Below, in pieces: positions 1 to 6,538 of a stretch of 10,041 nt of DNA. The notes beneath the pieces were generated by a model. That model did no database searches. It had not been told where the DNA came from and worked only from the letters and a program-made list of their open reading frames with translations. This DNA comes from a bacterium. GTDB lineage: Bacteria; Bacillota; Bacilli; Lactobacillales; Streptococcaceae. Both the position numbers and the translations under genes were made by a program. Numbering within the stretch: the first letter of the stretch is position 1; each line of letters begins with the position of its first letter. Where the stretch lies: the NCBI GenBank assembly GCA_905221345.1, contig CAJNCW010000013.1, forward strand, positions 1 to 10,041, given 5' to 3'.

Positions 1-78
1 CGAACACAGCAGTTAAGCCCTAGAACGCCGGAAGTAGTTGGGGGTTGCCCCCTGTGAGATATGGAAGTCGCTTAGCTT
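1..78 (+). rRNA. rrf: 5S ribosomal RNA, 3' part
   Basis: The window opens inside a 5S rRNA. The segment starting CGAACACAGCAGTTAAG and continuing through CGCCGGAAGTAGTTGG to the GTCGCTTAGCT end is the conserved 3' two thirds of streptococcal 5S rRNA. The 5' part lies before the window, so the gene is cut by the window edge, not broken. The exact 3' end is estimated. A tRNA gene follows within a few bases, as is usual at the end of streptococcal rRNA operons. Confidence 0.95.
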
Positions 79-81
79 TTA

Positions 82-155
82 TCCGCCATAGCTCAGTTGG
101 TAGTAGCGCATGACTGTTAATCATGATGTCGTAGGTTCGAGTCCTACTGGCGGAG
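82..155 (+). tRNA. tRNA-Asn (anticodon GTT)
   Basis: A full cloverleaf can be folded by eye. The 7-bp acceptor stem TCCGCCA pairs with TGGCGGA (148-154), with discriminator G at 155. The D-loop contains AGCTCAGTTGGTAG and the T-arm contains GGTTCGAGTCC. The anticodon stem CATGA/TCATG closes the loop CTGTTAA, which places anticodon GTT at 116-118 and reads Asn codons. CCA is not encoded. The gene is probably co-transcribed with the 5S rRNA just upstream. Confidence 0.97.
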
Positions 156-161
156 TATAGT

Positions 162-191
162 AAGGAACGTTCTGATGAGCGTTTTTTTTTT
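162..191 (+). terminator. Weak intrinsic terminator after tRNA-Asn
   Basis: A short stem (AACG 166-169 with CGTT 180-183, extendable by G-T pairs) is followed by an unbroken run of ten T (182-191). The stem is weak but the U-tract is strong, and the position, about 10 bases after the tRNA, fits the end of the rRNA-tRNA transcript. Confidence 0.6.
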
Positions 192-269
192 GCTCTTTGT
201 CAACTGTAGCAGGTTGAAGTCAGCTAATATTTGAAGGGAACTAATTTGCTCCCCTCCTTAGCATAGAAA

Positions 270-323
270 TTACAGAGCCTTATTTTTCTTATTCGATGTT
301 TTTCAATCTATTTCGCTCTGTAA
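270..323 (+). repeat. 9-bp perfect inverted repeat flanking a U-rich loop
   Basis: TTACAGAGC (270-278) is the exact reverse complement of GCTCTGTAA (315-323). The 36 bases between are pyrimidine-rich. The right arm ends inside AAGGAG (322-327), a good Shine-Dalgarno sequence for an ATG at 334. If the region is transcribed, pairing of the arms would touch the first two bases of that ribosome binding site. No clear promoter was seen just upstream, so transcription would have to come from the rRNA side. Confidence 0.6.
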
Positions 324-333
324 GGAGAGAAAT

Positions 334-372
334 ATGGTACAAAAAGCTCATAGCTTATCTCACACGCTGTGA
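334..372 (+). CDS. Possible 12-residue mini-ORF (MVQKAHSLSHTL)
   Basis: The ATG at 334 has a near-ideal Shine-Dalgarno AAGGAG at 322-327 with 6 bases of spacing, which is better than that of several real genes here. The frame ends at TGA 370-372 inside the first copy of a 28-bp tandem repeat. Short streptococcal peptides can act as leaders or signals, but this one has no signal peptide or known pheromone motif. It lies between an upstream inverted repeat and a downstream 18-bp hairpin, an arrangement that could suit a leader peptide. It may equally be chance or the stub of a decayed gene. Confidence 0.25.
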   Translation: MVQKAHSLSHTL

Positions 373-402
373 ATCTCATAGCTTATCTCACACGCTGTGA
401 AT
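347..402. repeat. Perfect tandem duplication, 2 x 28 bp
   Basis: Positions 347-374 and 375-402 are identical 28-base units in direct contact. Each contains the short palindrome TCACA-CGC-TGTGA. The first unit is also preceded by AAG, making AAGCT-CAT-AGCTT (344-356). With no spacer between the copies this is a tandem duplication, not a CRISPR array. The unit is not a multiple of three, so it would shift any reading frame through it. Confidence 0.9.
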
Positions 403-404
403 AT

Positions 405-453
405 AGAGGAAAGGTCATCTATAATCAATTTTGAAATAGATGACTTTTTCTCT
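405..453 (+). terminator. 18-bp hairpin with U-rich right arm, probable terminator
   Basis: Left arm 405-422 pairs over its full length with right arm 436-453 (16 Watson-Crick and 2 G-U pairs), leaving a 13-base loop. The right arm and following bases are T-rich (TTTTTCTCTTTTC), so the structure most plausibly ends transcription coming from the rRNA or mini-ORF side and insulates comW. The U-run lies partly inside the stem, so it is not a textbook terminator. Confidence 0.6.
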
Positions 454-511
454 TTTCTTTCAGTATTTTTTATTTTTTTGTTCGTTTAGATTGCTATTTT
501 CACTTTACAGG

Positions 512-541
512 AATTTTGGACTAAAGCTTTTAAATTTTTGA
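512..541 (+). promoter_or_regulatory. Putative ComE-box (9-bp direct repeats 21 bp apart) for comW
   Basis: AATTTTGGA (512-520) and AATTTTTGA (533-541) agree at 8 of 9 positions and start 21 bp apart, i.e. two 9-bp half-sites separated by 12 bp. That is the known spacing of ComE response-regulator sites in early competence promoters, and comW is a known early gene in S. pneumoniae. The match to the ComE consensus itself is only partial, so assignment rests on geometry and position. The second half-site ends 8 bases before the -10 element. Confidence 0.5.
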
Positions 542-549
542 TATCCTAA

Positions 550-555
550 TACTAT
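550..555 (+). promoter_or_regulatory. -10 element of the comW promoter
   Basis: TACTAT lies just downstream of the putative ComE half-sites. Transcription would start near 562, giving a leader of about 20 bases. This argues against an ATG at 562 as the translation start, because that codon would sit at the mRNA 5' end without a ribosome binding site. There is no good -35, as expected for an activator-dependent promoter. Confidence 0.5.
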
Positions 556-582
556 AAAAAAATGAAATGGAGATTATTGAGG

Positions 583-819
583 ATGTTTCAAGATATCTAT
601 GAACAAATTATTGAATTTTGTGATGCTGTTGAGCAGGAGTATAATGGGTTATTTGCTGATAAAACGAAATGGGAAACCACACATCTTGGTTATTTGCATT
701 ATTATTTAATTCGCTATAAGATTACTGATGAAAGAGATTTTATTATCTATCATTTTAGAACATCCTATCGTTTATTTTTAGAAAAATTTGTGATGAAAAG
801 GAATTTTATTTCTAATTGA
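583..819 (+). CDS. comW: ComW, competence protein that stabilises and activates sigma-X
   Basis: This 78-residue protein matches the length and pattern I remember for pneumococcal ComW: MFQDIYEQ at the start, YYLIRY and RDFIIYHFRTSYRLFLEKFVM near residues 39-73, and an FIS ending. In S. pneumoniae, ComW protects the alternative sigma factor ComX from proteolysis and stimulates its use by RNA polymerase, so it is needed for full late-gene expression and transformation. The ATG at 583 is chosen over the in-frame ATG at 562. It has GGAG (569-572) 10 bases upstream and gives exactly the family length, while 562 coincides with the expected transcription start. Its place before purA is conserved. 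The sequence is clearly diverged from the pneumococcal form, which suggests a sister species. Confidence 0.9.
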   Translation: MFQDIYEQIIEFCDAVEQEYNGLFADKTKWETTHLGYLHYYLIRYKITDERDFIIYHFRTSYRLFLEKFVMKRNFISN

Positions 820-820
820 G

Positions 821-979
821 TCAAGATTATTAAAAGACGAACGATAGGCAACTAATGAGATTATATTAACAGTAATTAACAATTATTTCTCTTTAGATAT
901 TTTTAAATGGAGAGAATTTCCAGATGTTTCTACGCTGAGTCTTGAAAAAATGATGAAGTTTTATTATAATAAATTGTAA
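821..979 (+). pseudogene. Remnant of an unidentified coding sequence, one in-frame stop
   Basis: One frame reads SRLLKDER, then TAG (845-847), then about 43 protein-like codons ending in LDIFKWREFPDVSTLSLEKMMKFYYNKL and TAA (977-979). The mix of charged and hydrophobic residues resembles the C-terminus of a real protein, such as the helical end of a regulator, rather than random AT-rich sequence. The family is not recognised. There is no ribosome binding site or plausible full-length start, and the purA promoter lies within the last codons. It is read as a decayed 3' fragment between comW and purA; chance remains possible. Confidence 0.35.
942..970 (+). promoter_or_regulatory. purA promoter (TTGAAA-17-TATAAT)
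   Basis: TTGAAA (942-947) and a perfect TATAAT (965-970) are separated by exactly 17 bases, a strong sigma-70/SigA-type promoter. The start of transcription is expected near 977, which gives purA a leader of about 70 bases and excludes the ATG at 983, which would have no ribosome binding site. Confidence 0.8.
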
Positions 980-2335
<1,356 letters not shown>

Positions 2336-2341
2336 GAGATT

Positions 2342-2374
2342 TTTAAGATTTGTTTAAGATAGGTCGGGTATACT
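2342..2374 (+). promoter_or_regulatory. CiaR-dependent promoter of the csRNA
   Basis: TTTAAG (2342-2347), five bases, then TTTAAG (2353-2358) is an exact match to the CiaR response-regulator site known from S. pneumoniae. It lies 10 bases before the -10 hexamer TATACT (2369-2374), the expected geometry. Transcription should begin near 2381. Confidence 0.88.
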
Positions 2375-2380
2375 ATAGAC

Positions 2381-2480
2381 AGTTACAAGAAGACCTCCTA
2401 ACTTGTTGTAACAAATATCCTAAACTTTTCTTTTTCATAATAATCTCCCTATTAAGTCACCGCATTCGGTGGCTTTTTTT
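2381..2480 (+). ncRNA. Cia-dependent small RNA (csRNA family)
   Basis: The RNA of about 100 nt starts with a hairpin (GTTACAA 2382-2388 with TTGTAAC 2406-2412) whose loop exposes ACCTCCT (2393-2399), complementary to a Shine-Dalgarno. A single-stranded U-rich middle follows. It contains TTTTTCAT (2431-2438) and ATCTCCC (2443-2449), so its complement reads AGGGAG, spacer, ATGAAAAA, a translation start site. It ends in a GC-rich hairpin (2455-2462 with 2467-2474, loop CATT) and seven T. This is the architecture of the pneumococcal ccn csRNAs, which act downstream of CiaRH and repress translation of mRNAs including comC. Which ccn paralogue this is cannot be decided from sequence alone. Confidence 0.88.
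2454..2480 (+). terminator. Terminator of the csRNA
   Basis: The stem AAGTCACCG / CGGTGGCTT (2454-2475, one U-G pair, 4-base loop) is followed by a T-run to 2480. It forms the 3' end of the small RNA and separates it from the tadA promoter. Confidence 0.9.
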
Positions 2481-2493
2481 GTGTTGAGAATCA

Positions 2494-2502
2494 TGATATA
2501 AT
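2494..2502 (+). promoter_or_regulatory. Extended -10 promoter of tadA
   Basis: TGATATAAT is a perfect extended -10 (TGN-TATAAT), a type common in streptococci that works without a good -35. The position 17 bases upstream has only a T-run from the preceding terminator. Transcription should start near 2509, about 24 bases before the tadA ATG. Confidence 0.75.
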
Positions 2503-2532
2503 AATAAAATCGAGTAGGAAAAGGGAAAATTG

Positions 2533-3000
2533 ATGAATTATACAGTTGAAGAAAAAGAAGCTTTTATGAGAGAGGCTTTGAGAGAGGCTGAGATTGCCTT
2601 AGAACACGATGAAATTCCAATTGGTTGTGTGATTGTCAAGGATGGAGAAATCATTGGCCGTGGGCATAATGCGCGCGAGGAGTTGCAACGGGCGGTTATG
2701 CATGCAGAAATCATGGCTATAGAGAATGCGAACGTGAGTGAAGAGAGTTGGCGCTTGCTGGATTGTACGCTTTTTGTGACCATTGAGCCTTGTGTTATGT
2801 GTAGTGGGGCGGTTGGGCTTGCCCGTATTCCAAACGTAGTCTACGGGGCTAAAAACCAGAAATTTGGTGCTGCTGGGAGTTTGTACGATATTTTGACAGA
2901 TGAGCGTCTTAATCATCGTGTAGAGGTCGAAACGGGAATTTTGGAAGATGAATGTGCAGCTATTATGCAAGACTTTTTCCGAAATCGACGGAAAAAATAA
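2533..3000 (+). CDS. tadA: tRNA-specific adenosine deaminase
   Basis: TadA deaminates adenosine 34 in the anticodon of tRNA-Arg(ACG) to inosine, letting one tRNA read CGU, CGC and CGA. The 155-residue protein shows the zinc deaminase signature: HAE (His57 as ligand, Glu59 as proton shuttle) and PCVMC (Cys87 and Cys90 as ligands). The N-terminal helix EEKEAFMREALREAEIA and the basic C-terminal FFRNRRKK, typical of tRNA-binding TadA forms, are intact. The start is the ATG at 2533 after the Shine-Dalgarno AAGGG (2521-2525), not the TTG one codon earlier. The gene has its own extended -10 promoter and is followed by the SRP RNA gene. Confidence 0.96.
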   Translation: MNYTVEEKEAFMREALREAEIALEHDEIPIGCVIVKDGEIIGRGHNAREELQRAVMHAEIMAIENANVSEESWRLLDCTLFVTIEPCVMCSGAVGLARIPNVVYGAKNQKFGAAGSLYDILTDERLNHRVEVETGILEDECAAIMQDFFRNRRKK

Positions 3001-3026
3001 TTTCTCTTTTAAAATAGAGAGGTATG

Positions 3027-3035
3027 TGGTATAAT
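3027..3035 (+). promoter_or_regulatory. Extended -10 promoter of the SRP RNA gene
   Basis: TGGTATAAT is a perfect extended -10 element. Transcription seven bases downstream would begin at about 3042, exactly where the closing stem of the SRP RNA begins. The -35 region at 3007-3012 is TTTTAA, a poor match. Confidence 0.8.
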
Positions 3036-3042
3036 AAACAGT

Positions 3043-3120
3043 GGAGCAACAATTCTGCGTGAAGCGGGTCAGGGGAGGAATCCAGCAGCCCTAAGCGATG
3101 TGAATTGTGTGCTCTTTTTT
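3043..3120 (+). ncRNA. ffs: Signal recognition particle RNA, small bacterial type
   Basis: The closing stem pairs GAGCA (3044-3048) and ACAATTC (3049-3055) with GAATTGT (3102-3108) and TGCTC (3110-3114). At the tip are the SRP domain IV hallmarks: GGGTCAGG, a GGA/TCC stem capped by a GGAA tetraloop (3077-3080), and AGCAGCCC on the other side. This hairpin binds Ffh (SRP54) and the complex directs nascent membrane and secreted proteins to FtsY. The length, about 75 nt plus a U-tail at 3115-3120, fits streptococcal scRNA, which lacks the Alu domain found in Bacillus. The closing stem and U-run also serve as terminator. Confidence 0.93.
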
Positions 3121-3129
3121 CGTGCTTTT

Positions 3130-3137
3130 TTCGAATA
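3130..3137 (+). promoter_or_regulatory. Cin-box (sigma-X / ComX promoter) for the dut-radA unit
   Basis: TTCGAATA matches the combox TACGAATA at 7 of 8 positions and is preceded by a T-rich stretch, as in other ComX promoters. Genes from dut through radA are known late competence genes in S. pneumoniae, which supports the call. A possible ordinary -10 (TAAAAT, 3145-3150) overlaps downstream and could give basal expression. Confidence 0.75.
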
Positions 3138-3185
3138 AATAAGATAAAATAGCCTAGAATAAATGATAATAGAAAAGAGAAAAAG

Positions 3186-3629
3186 ATGAAAATTCGTGGT
3201 TTCGAGTTGGTTTCGAGTTTTACAGACGAAAATTTATTGCCTAAGCGTGAGACAGCGCATGCAGCAGGTTACGACTTAAAGGTAGCAGAACGTACGGTGA
3301 TTGCTCCAGGCGAGATTGTCTTGGTTCCGACAGGTGTTAAGGCCTACATGCAGCCGACAGAAGTGCTCTATCTTTATGACCGTTCATCAAACCCTCGTAA
3401 GAAGGGCTTGGTCTTGATTAACTCAGTTGGGGTCATTGATGGGGATTATTATGGAAATCCTGGAAATGAGGGACATATCTTTGCGCAGATGAAAAACATT
3501 ACTGATCAGGAAGTGGTTCTTGAAGTTGGGGAACGTGTGGTTCAGGCTGTCTTTGCACCATTTTTAATTGCAGATGGAGATGCAGCTGATGGCGTGCGGA
3601 CTGGTGGATTTGGATCGACTGGGCACTAA
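3186..3629 (+). CDS. dut: dUTP diphosphatase (dUTPase)
   Basis: Dut hydrolyses dUTP to dUMP and pyrophosphate, keeping uracil out of DNA and supplying dUMP for thymidylate synthesis. All five motifs of the trimeric dUTPase family are present in 147 residues: AAGYDL (26-31), DRSSNPRKKG (65-74), GVIDGDYYGNPGNEG (82-96) with catalytic Asp85, GERVVQAVF (115-123), and the glycine-rich C-terminal arm RTGGFGSTG (138-146) that closes over the nucleotide. The Shine-Dalgarno is weak (AGAGA-rich stretch before 3186). It is the first gene after the cin-box, so it is probably induced with radA during competence, which suits DNA synthesis after uptake. Confidence 0.96.
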   Translation: MKIRGFELVSSFTDENLLPKRETAHAAGYDLKVAERTVIAPGEIVLVPTGVKAYMQPTEVLYLYDRSSNPRKKGLVLINSVGVIDGDYYGNPGNEGHIFAQMKNITDQEVVLEVGERVVQAVFAPFLIADGDAADGVRTGGFGSTGH

Positions 3630-3680
3630 GATGAAGTCTTTATGAGTCAGAATACTTTTGATGGAAAATAGGGGAGAAGT

Positions 3681-4379
3681 ATGTCAGGGTTATATTTTGA
3701 AGTGAGATCTAGGTTAAGAAGAAAGTTTAACTGGTGGGAAGATATAGGATTCAAATTTTTTGAAGTTGTTCTACTTTTACTTCTAATACTTTATGTTGTG
3801 GATTTAGTATATTCTAATTCATATGCTTCAAATACAGATTTTTTAAACGTACTAATATTTTTTTTCGTTTATCGTGGTTTTGCGATATTTAGAAAAAATA
3901 AAGTAATAAACATTGCAATACAATATAAGCGAAATAACATTTTAACTCCAGAGGATATTGATAAACTTTTAAAAGAAATTAAAAAATCAGTCAATTCTAC
4001 TAGAGATTTAATAAAATGGGGAATGGGGATTTTTGCAACAATTACAATTGCTTTTTTATCCATTGCTTCAACATTATTTTCAAAAATAATTGATTTATTA
4101 ACGAAGAATATTTCAGAAACAGAACTATTAAAATATTTCAGAGACTTATCAATTGAATCTATAGTAATAGAATGGATAAAAATTCTATTTTCAATTTTGA
4201 TTATAGTTATTGCATTCTTGTTGGTTATATATATCATATTAGATTTATTCACTTATGATAGAAGATTTGTGTATAATATTTTAATAAATTTTCAGTATAA
4301 TGCTTTCCAAATAGGAGAGATAAAACAAAAAAGATTTTGGACATCGTTGAAAGAAATATTTTTTATAGATTATTTTTAA
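3681..4379 (+). CDS. Unknown AT-rich multi-pass membrane protein inserted between dut and radA
   Basis: I do not recognise this 232-residue protein. Hydrophobic segments at about residues 27-47, 53-71, 113-137 and 163-190 suggest four membrane passes. A basic N-terminus (RSRLRRKF) precedes the first. A polar, Lys-rich segment (about 72-112, with [13 protein letters not shown]) and an aromatic, charged C-terminal tail are probably soluble. No catalytic motif is visible. The Shine-Dalgarno GGGGAGAAGT fits the ATG at 3681. The gene lies about 50 bases after dut and its stop is only 3 bases before the radA ribosome binding region, so it probably shares their transcript. Sampled lines have about 18-30% G+C against about half in radA, and rare AT-rich codons dominate, which suggests horizontal gain. 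From memory, pneumococcus has a different gene here. Confidence 0.7.
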   Translation: MSGLYFEVRSRLRRKFNWWEDIGFKFFEVVLLLLLILYVVDLVYSNSYASNTDFLNVLIFFFVYRGFAIFRKNKVINIAIQYKRNNILTPEDIDKLLKEIKKSVNSTRDLIKWGMGIFATITIAFLSIASTLFSKIIDLLTKNISETELLKYFRDLSIESIVIEWIKILFSILIIVIAFLLVIYIILDLFTYDRRFVYNILINFQYNAFQIGEIKQKRFWTSLKEIFFIDYF

Positions 4380-4395
4380 TAGAAAGAGGTTTATC

Positions 4396-5757
4396 ATCGC
4401 AAAGAAAAAAGCGACATTTGTATGTCAAAATTGTGGGTATAATTCCCCTAAATATTTGGGGCGCTGTCCAAACTGTGGATTTTGGTCTTCTTTTGTCGAG
4501 GAAGTTGAGATTGCAGAGGTCAAGAATGCGCGTGTGTCCTTGACAGGTGAAAAAACCAAACCTATGAAACTGGCTGAGGTGACTTCAATCAATGTCAATC
4601 GAACAAAGACGGAGATGGAGGAATTTAACCGTGTACTTGGAGGCGGAGTGGTTCCAGGAAGTCTCGTCCTAATTGGGGGAGATCCTGGAATCGGGAAATC
4701 AACGCTTCTTTTACAAGTTTCAACCCAGTTGTCTCAAGTGGGGACGGTTCTCTACGTCAGTGGGGAGGAGTCTGCCCAGCAGATTAAGTTACGAGCAGAG
4801 CGCTTGGGAGATATTGATAGTGAGTTTTATCTCTATGCAGAGACCAATATGCAGAGTGTTCGATCTGAGGTAGAGCGCATTCAACCAGATTTTCTCATCA
4901 TCGACTCTATCCAGACTATTATGTCTCCTGAGATTTCAGGGGTGCAGGGGTCTGTGTCTCAGGTGCGCGAGGTGACAGCTGAACTCATGCAGTTGGCCAA
5001 GACTAATAACATTGCCATCTTTATCGTAGGGCATGTGACTAAGGAAGGAACCTTGGCTGGTCCGCGTATGTTGGAGCATATGGTAGATACAGTGCTTTAC
5101 TTTGAAGGGGAACGTCACCATACCTTTCGTATTTTGAGAGCGGTCAAAAACCGTTTTGGCTCGACAAATGAGATTGGGATTTTTGAGATGCAGTCAGGTG
5201 GATTGGTTGAGGTGCTCAATCCGAGTCAAGTTTTCCTAGAGGAGCGTTTGGATGGAGCGACTGGCTCATCAATCGTGGTGACTATGGAAGGAACGCGTCC
5301 GATTTTGGCGGAGGTCCAGGCTTTGGTAACACCAACCATGTTTGGAAATGCTAAACGCACGACGACAGGACTTGATTTCAATCGTGCGAGTCTGATTATG
5401 GCTGTTTTGGAAAAACGAGCAGGGCTTCTCTTGCAAAATCAGGATGCCTATCTCAAATCTGCTGGTGGTGTGAAATTGGATGAGCCTGCCATTGACTTAG
5501 CCGTTGCGGTTGCTATTGCTTCTAGTTACAAGGACAAGCCTACCAATCCTCAGGAATGTTTTGTGGGTGAACTGGGCTTGACCGGAGAAATTCGGCGCGT
5601 GAATCGTATCGAACAACGTATCAATGAAGCGGCAAAATTGGGCTTTACTAAGATTTATGTACCTAAAAATTCCTTGACAGGAATCACTCCACCCAAGGAA
5701 ATTGAGGTGATTGGAGTGACGACTATTCAGGAAGTTCTGAAACTGGTCTTTGCTTAA
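4396..5757 (+). CDS. radA: RadA, RecA-like DNA branch migration ATPase, apparent ATC start
   Basis: RadA (Sms) is a hexameric DnaB-like motor that extends RecA-made D-loops and is needed for pneumococcal transformation and repair. From 4396 the 453-residue protein shows a zinc finger (Cys10, Cys13, Cys24, Cys27), Walker [10 protein letters not shown] (95-103, Lys101), a Walker B LIID (ending Asp170), the RadA-specific KNRFG (251-255), and a C-terminal Lon-protease-like domain. No ATG, GTG or TTG precedes the finger in frame after the stop at 4366-4368. A TTG at 4456 would cut off half the zinc finger. The ATC at 4396 aligns with the usual MAKKK start and has AAAGAGG (4383-4389) six bases upstream. 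A rare ATC start is therefore inferred. It follows the membrane gene closely. Confidence 0.93.
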   Translation: MAKKKATFVCQNCGYNSPKYLGRCPNCGFWSSFVEEVEIAEVKNARVSLTGEKTKPMKLAEVTSINVNRTKTEMEEFNRVLGGGVVPGSLVLIGGDPGIGKSTLLLQVSTQLSQVGTVLYVSGEESAQQIKLRAERLGDIDSEFYLYAETNMQSVRSEVERIQPDFLIIDSIQTIMSPEISGVQGSVSQVREVTAELMQLAKTNNIAIFIVGHVTKEGTLAGPRMLEHMVDTVLYFEGERHHTFRILRAVKNRFGSTNEIGIFEMQSGGLVEVLNPSQVFLEERLDGATGSSIVVTMEGTRPILAEVQALVTPTMFGNAKRTTTGLDFNRASLIMAVLEKRAGLLLQNQDAYLKSAGGVKLDEPAIDLAVAVAIASSYKDKPTNPQECFVGELGLTGEIRRVNRIEQRINEAAKLGFTKIYVPKNSLTGITPPKEIEVIGVTTIQEVLKLVFA

Positions 5758-5760
5758 TCT

Positions 5761-5789
5761 GTGACAAATCTTCTTAAAAATGATAAGAT
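5761..5789 (+). promoter_or_regulatory. Promoter of the carbonic anhydrase gene
   Basis: GTGACA (5761-5766, five of six to TTGACA), a 17-base spacer, and TAAGAT (5784-5789) preceded by TGA (extended -10) form a credible promoter immediately after the radA stop. It would start transcription near 5796, giving a leader of about 35 bases, and it occupies the place of the more upstream GTG start codon. Confidence 0.6.
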
Positions 5790-5829
5790 AGGAGAAATAT
5801 TTGCTGATCAAATTTTTAAGGGGGAAATC

Positions 5830-6324
5830 GTGTCGTATTTTGAACAGTTTATGCAAGCCAATCAGGCTTATGTTGCCCTTCATGGGAAATTAAATCTGCC
5901 ACTTAAGCCGAAAACAAGAGTAGCAATTGTGACCTGCATGGACTCACGGCTACACGTCGCGCAAGCTTTAGGTTTAGCACTTGGAGATGCCCATATCTTG
6001 CGGAATGCTGGCGGTAGAGTAACTGAGGACATGATTCGTTCACTGGTGATTTCCCAGCAACAAATGGGGACAAGAGAAATTGTGGTGCTTCACCATACAG
6101 ACTGTGGAGCTCAAACCTTTCAAAATGAAAGTTTTCATGAACATTTGAAACACGAGCTCGGAGTTGATGTGTCTGATCAAGATTTTTTACCATTCCAGGA
6201 TGTTGAAGAGAGTGTGAGAGAGGATATGCAGTTACTTCGAGAATCTCCACTGATTCCTGATGATGTGGTTATTTCAGGTGCTGTCTATGATGTGGATACA
6301 GGAAGTATGAGAGAAGTATACTAA
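5830..6324 (+). CDS. Beta-class carbonic anhydrase, short form
   Basis: The enzyme interconverts CO2 and bicarbonate, which feeds carboxylations such as fatty acid, aspartate and nucleotide synthesis; in pneumococcus a carbonic anhydrase is needed at ambient CO2. The 164-residue protein carries CMDSR (36-40: zinc ligand Cys36, Asp38-Arg40 dyad), the RNAGGR loop (58-63), and HTDC (His89 and Cys92 as zinc ligands). This is the compact prokaryotic beta type. The GTG at 5830 is chosen because AAGGGGGA (5818-5825) lies just upstream and MSYFEQFM is the usual start. An in-frame GTG at 5761 would add 23 residues overlapping the promoter. The C-terminus (SMREVY) seems to differ from the pneumococcal one as I remember it. 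Confidence 0.93.
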   Translation: MSYFEQFMQANQAYVALHGKLNLPLKPKTRVAIVTCMDSRLHVAQALGLALGDAHILRNAGGRVTEDMIRSLVISQQQMGTREIVVLHHTDCGAQTFQNESFHEHLKHELGVDVSDQDFLPFQDVEESVREDMQLLRESPLIPDDVVISGAVYDVDTGSMREVY

Positions 6325-6411
6325 CTTTGTCTCGAAAAAATCTCATCCTAGCATAAAATCGATTGTTAAAATGTAGGGTTTTTAGTTTCAATATAGCTAA
6401 TATAAAATAGC

Positions 6412-6450
6412 ATAAAGCAAGGGTATAAATGTTTGCTCTTGTTTTATTTT
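6412..6450 (+). terminator. Probable terminator after the carbonic anhydrase gene
   Basis: ATAAAGCAAG (6412-6421) pairs over ten positions (one G-U) with CTTGTTTTAT (6438-6447), with more T after it. The 16-base loop contains further self-complementarity (GCAA with TTGC as an alternative). The rest of 6325-6411 shows no gene or other clear signal. Confidence 0.55.
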
Positions 6451-6453
6451 TGA

Positions 6454-6482
6454 TTGAAAAATAAAGGAAAAAGCGCTACAAT
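6454..6482 (+). promoter_or_regulatory. prs promoter (TTGAAA-17-TACAAT)
   Basis: TTGAAA (6454-6459) and TACAAT (6477-6482) are separated by 17 bases. Transcription would start near 6489, leaving a leader of about 50 bases before the prs ATG, which has the strong Shine-Dalgarno GGAGG (6529-6533). Confidence 0.8.
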
Positions 6483-6538
6483 GGTAAATGGAAAATGTTG
6501 TGTAAAAAACAAGTGATACATAAATACCGGAGGAAATC

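Larger units (their letters stand above)
192..404. other. Non-coding, structured region between rRNA operon and comW
   Basis: No long ORF is present. The stretch 192-230 (TTTGTCAACTGTAGCAGG...) resembles, from memory, a sequence that recurs near rRNA/tRNA genes and IS remnants in mitis-group genomes; this is unverified. A small hairpin (236-241 with 248-253) follows. Next come a long-range inverted repeat (270-323), a mini-ORF (334-372) and a tandem repeat (347-402), listed separately. I see no match to the pneumococcal BOX or RUP elements as I remember them. Confidence 0.5.

Noticed and set aside
288..295. Reverse-strand cin-box (ATCGAATA)
   Set aside because: Two mismatches to TACGAATA and no gene in that direction.
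347..402. CRISPR array
   Set aside because: The two 28-bp units touch each other with no spacer, there are only two, and no cas genes are present.
192..560. BOX, RUP or SPRITE repeat of the pneumococcus type
   Set aside because: None of the terminal or core motifs I remember for these elements is present, despite the many inverted repeats.
562..582. Seven-codon extension of ComW from the ATG at 562
   Set aside because: It coincides with the expected transcription start and lacks a ribosome binding site; the start at 583 gives the normal 78 residues.
3869..4252. 127-codon reverse-strand ORF within the membrane-protein gene
   Set aside because: It arises from the AT-rich composition opposite the forward gene, without a ribosome binding site or neighbours on that strand.
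4337..4543. 68-codon ORF overlapping the end of the membrane gene and the radA start
   Set aside because: It is the out-of-frame shadow of radA; the radA frame encodes the complete zinc finger and motor domain.
5761..5829. Upstream GTG start of the carbonic anhydrase
   Set aside because: It overlaps a GTGACA-17-TAAGAT promoter, while the GTG at 5830 has a strong Shine-Dalgarno and gives the usual MSYFEQ start and length.
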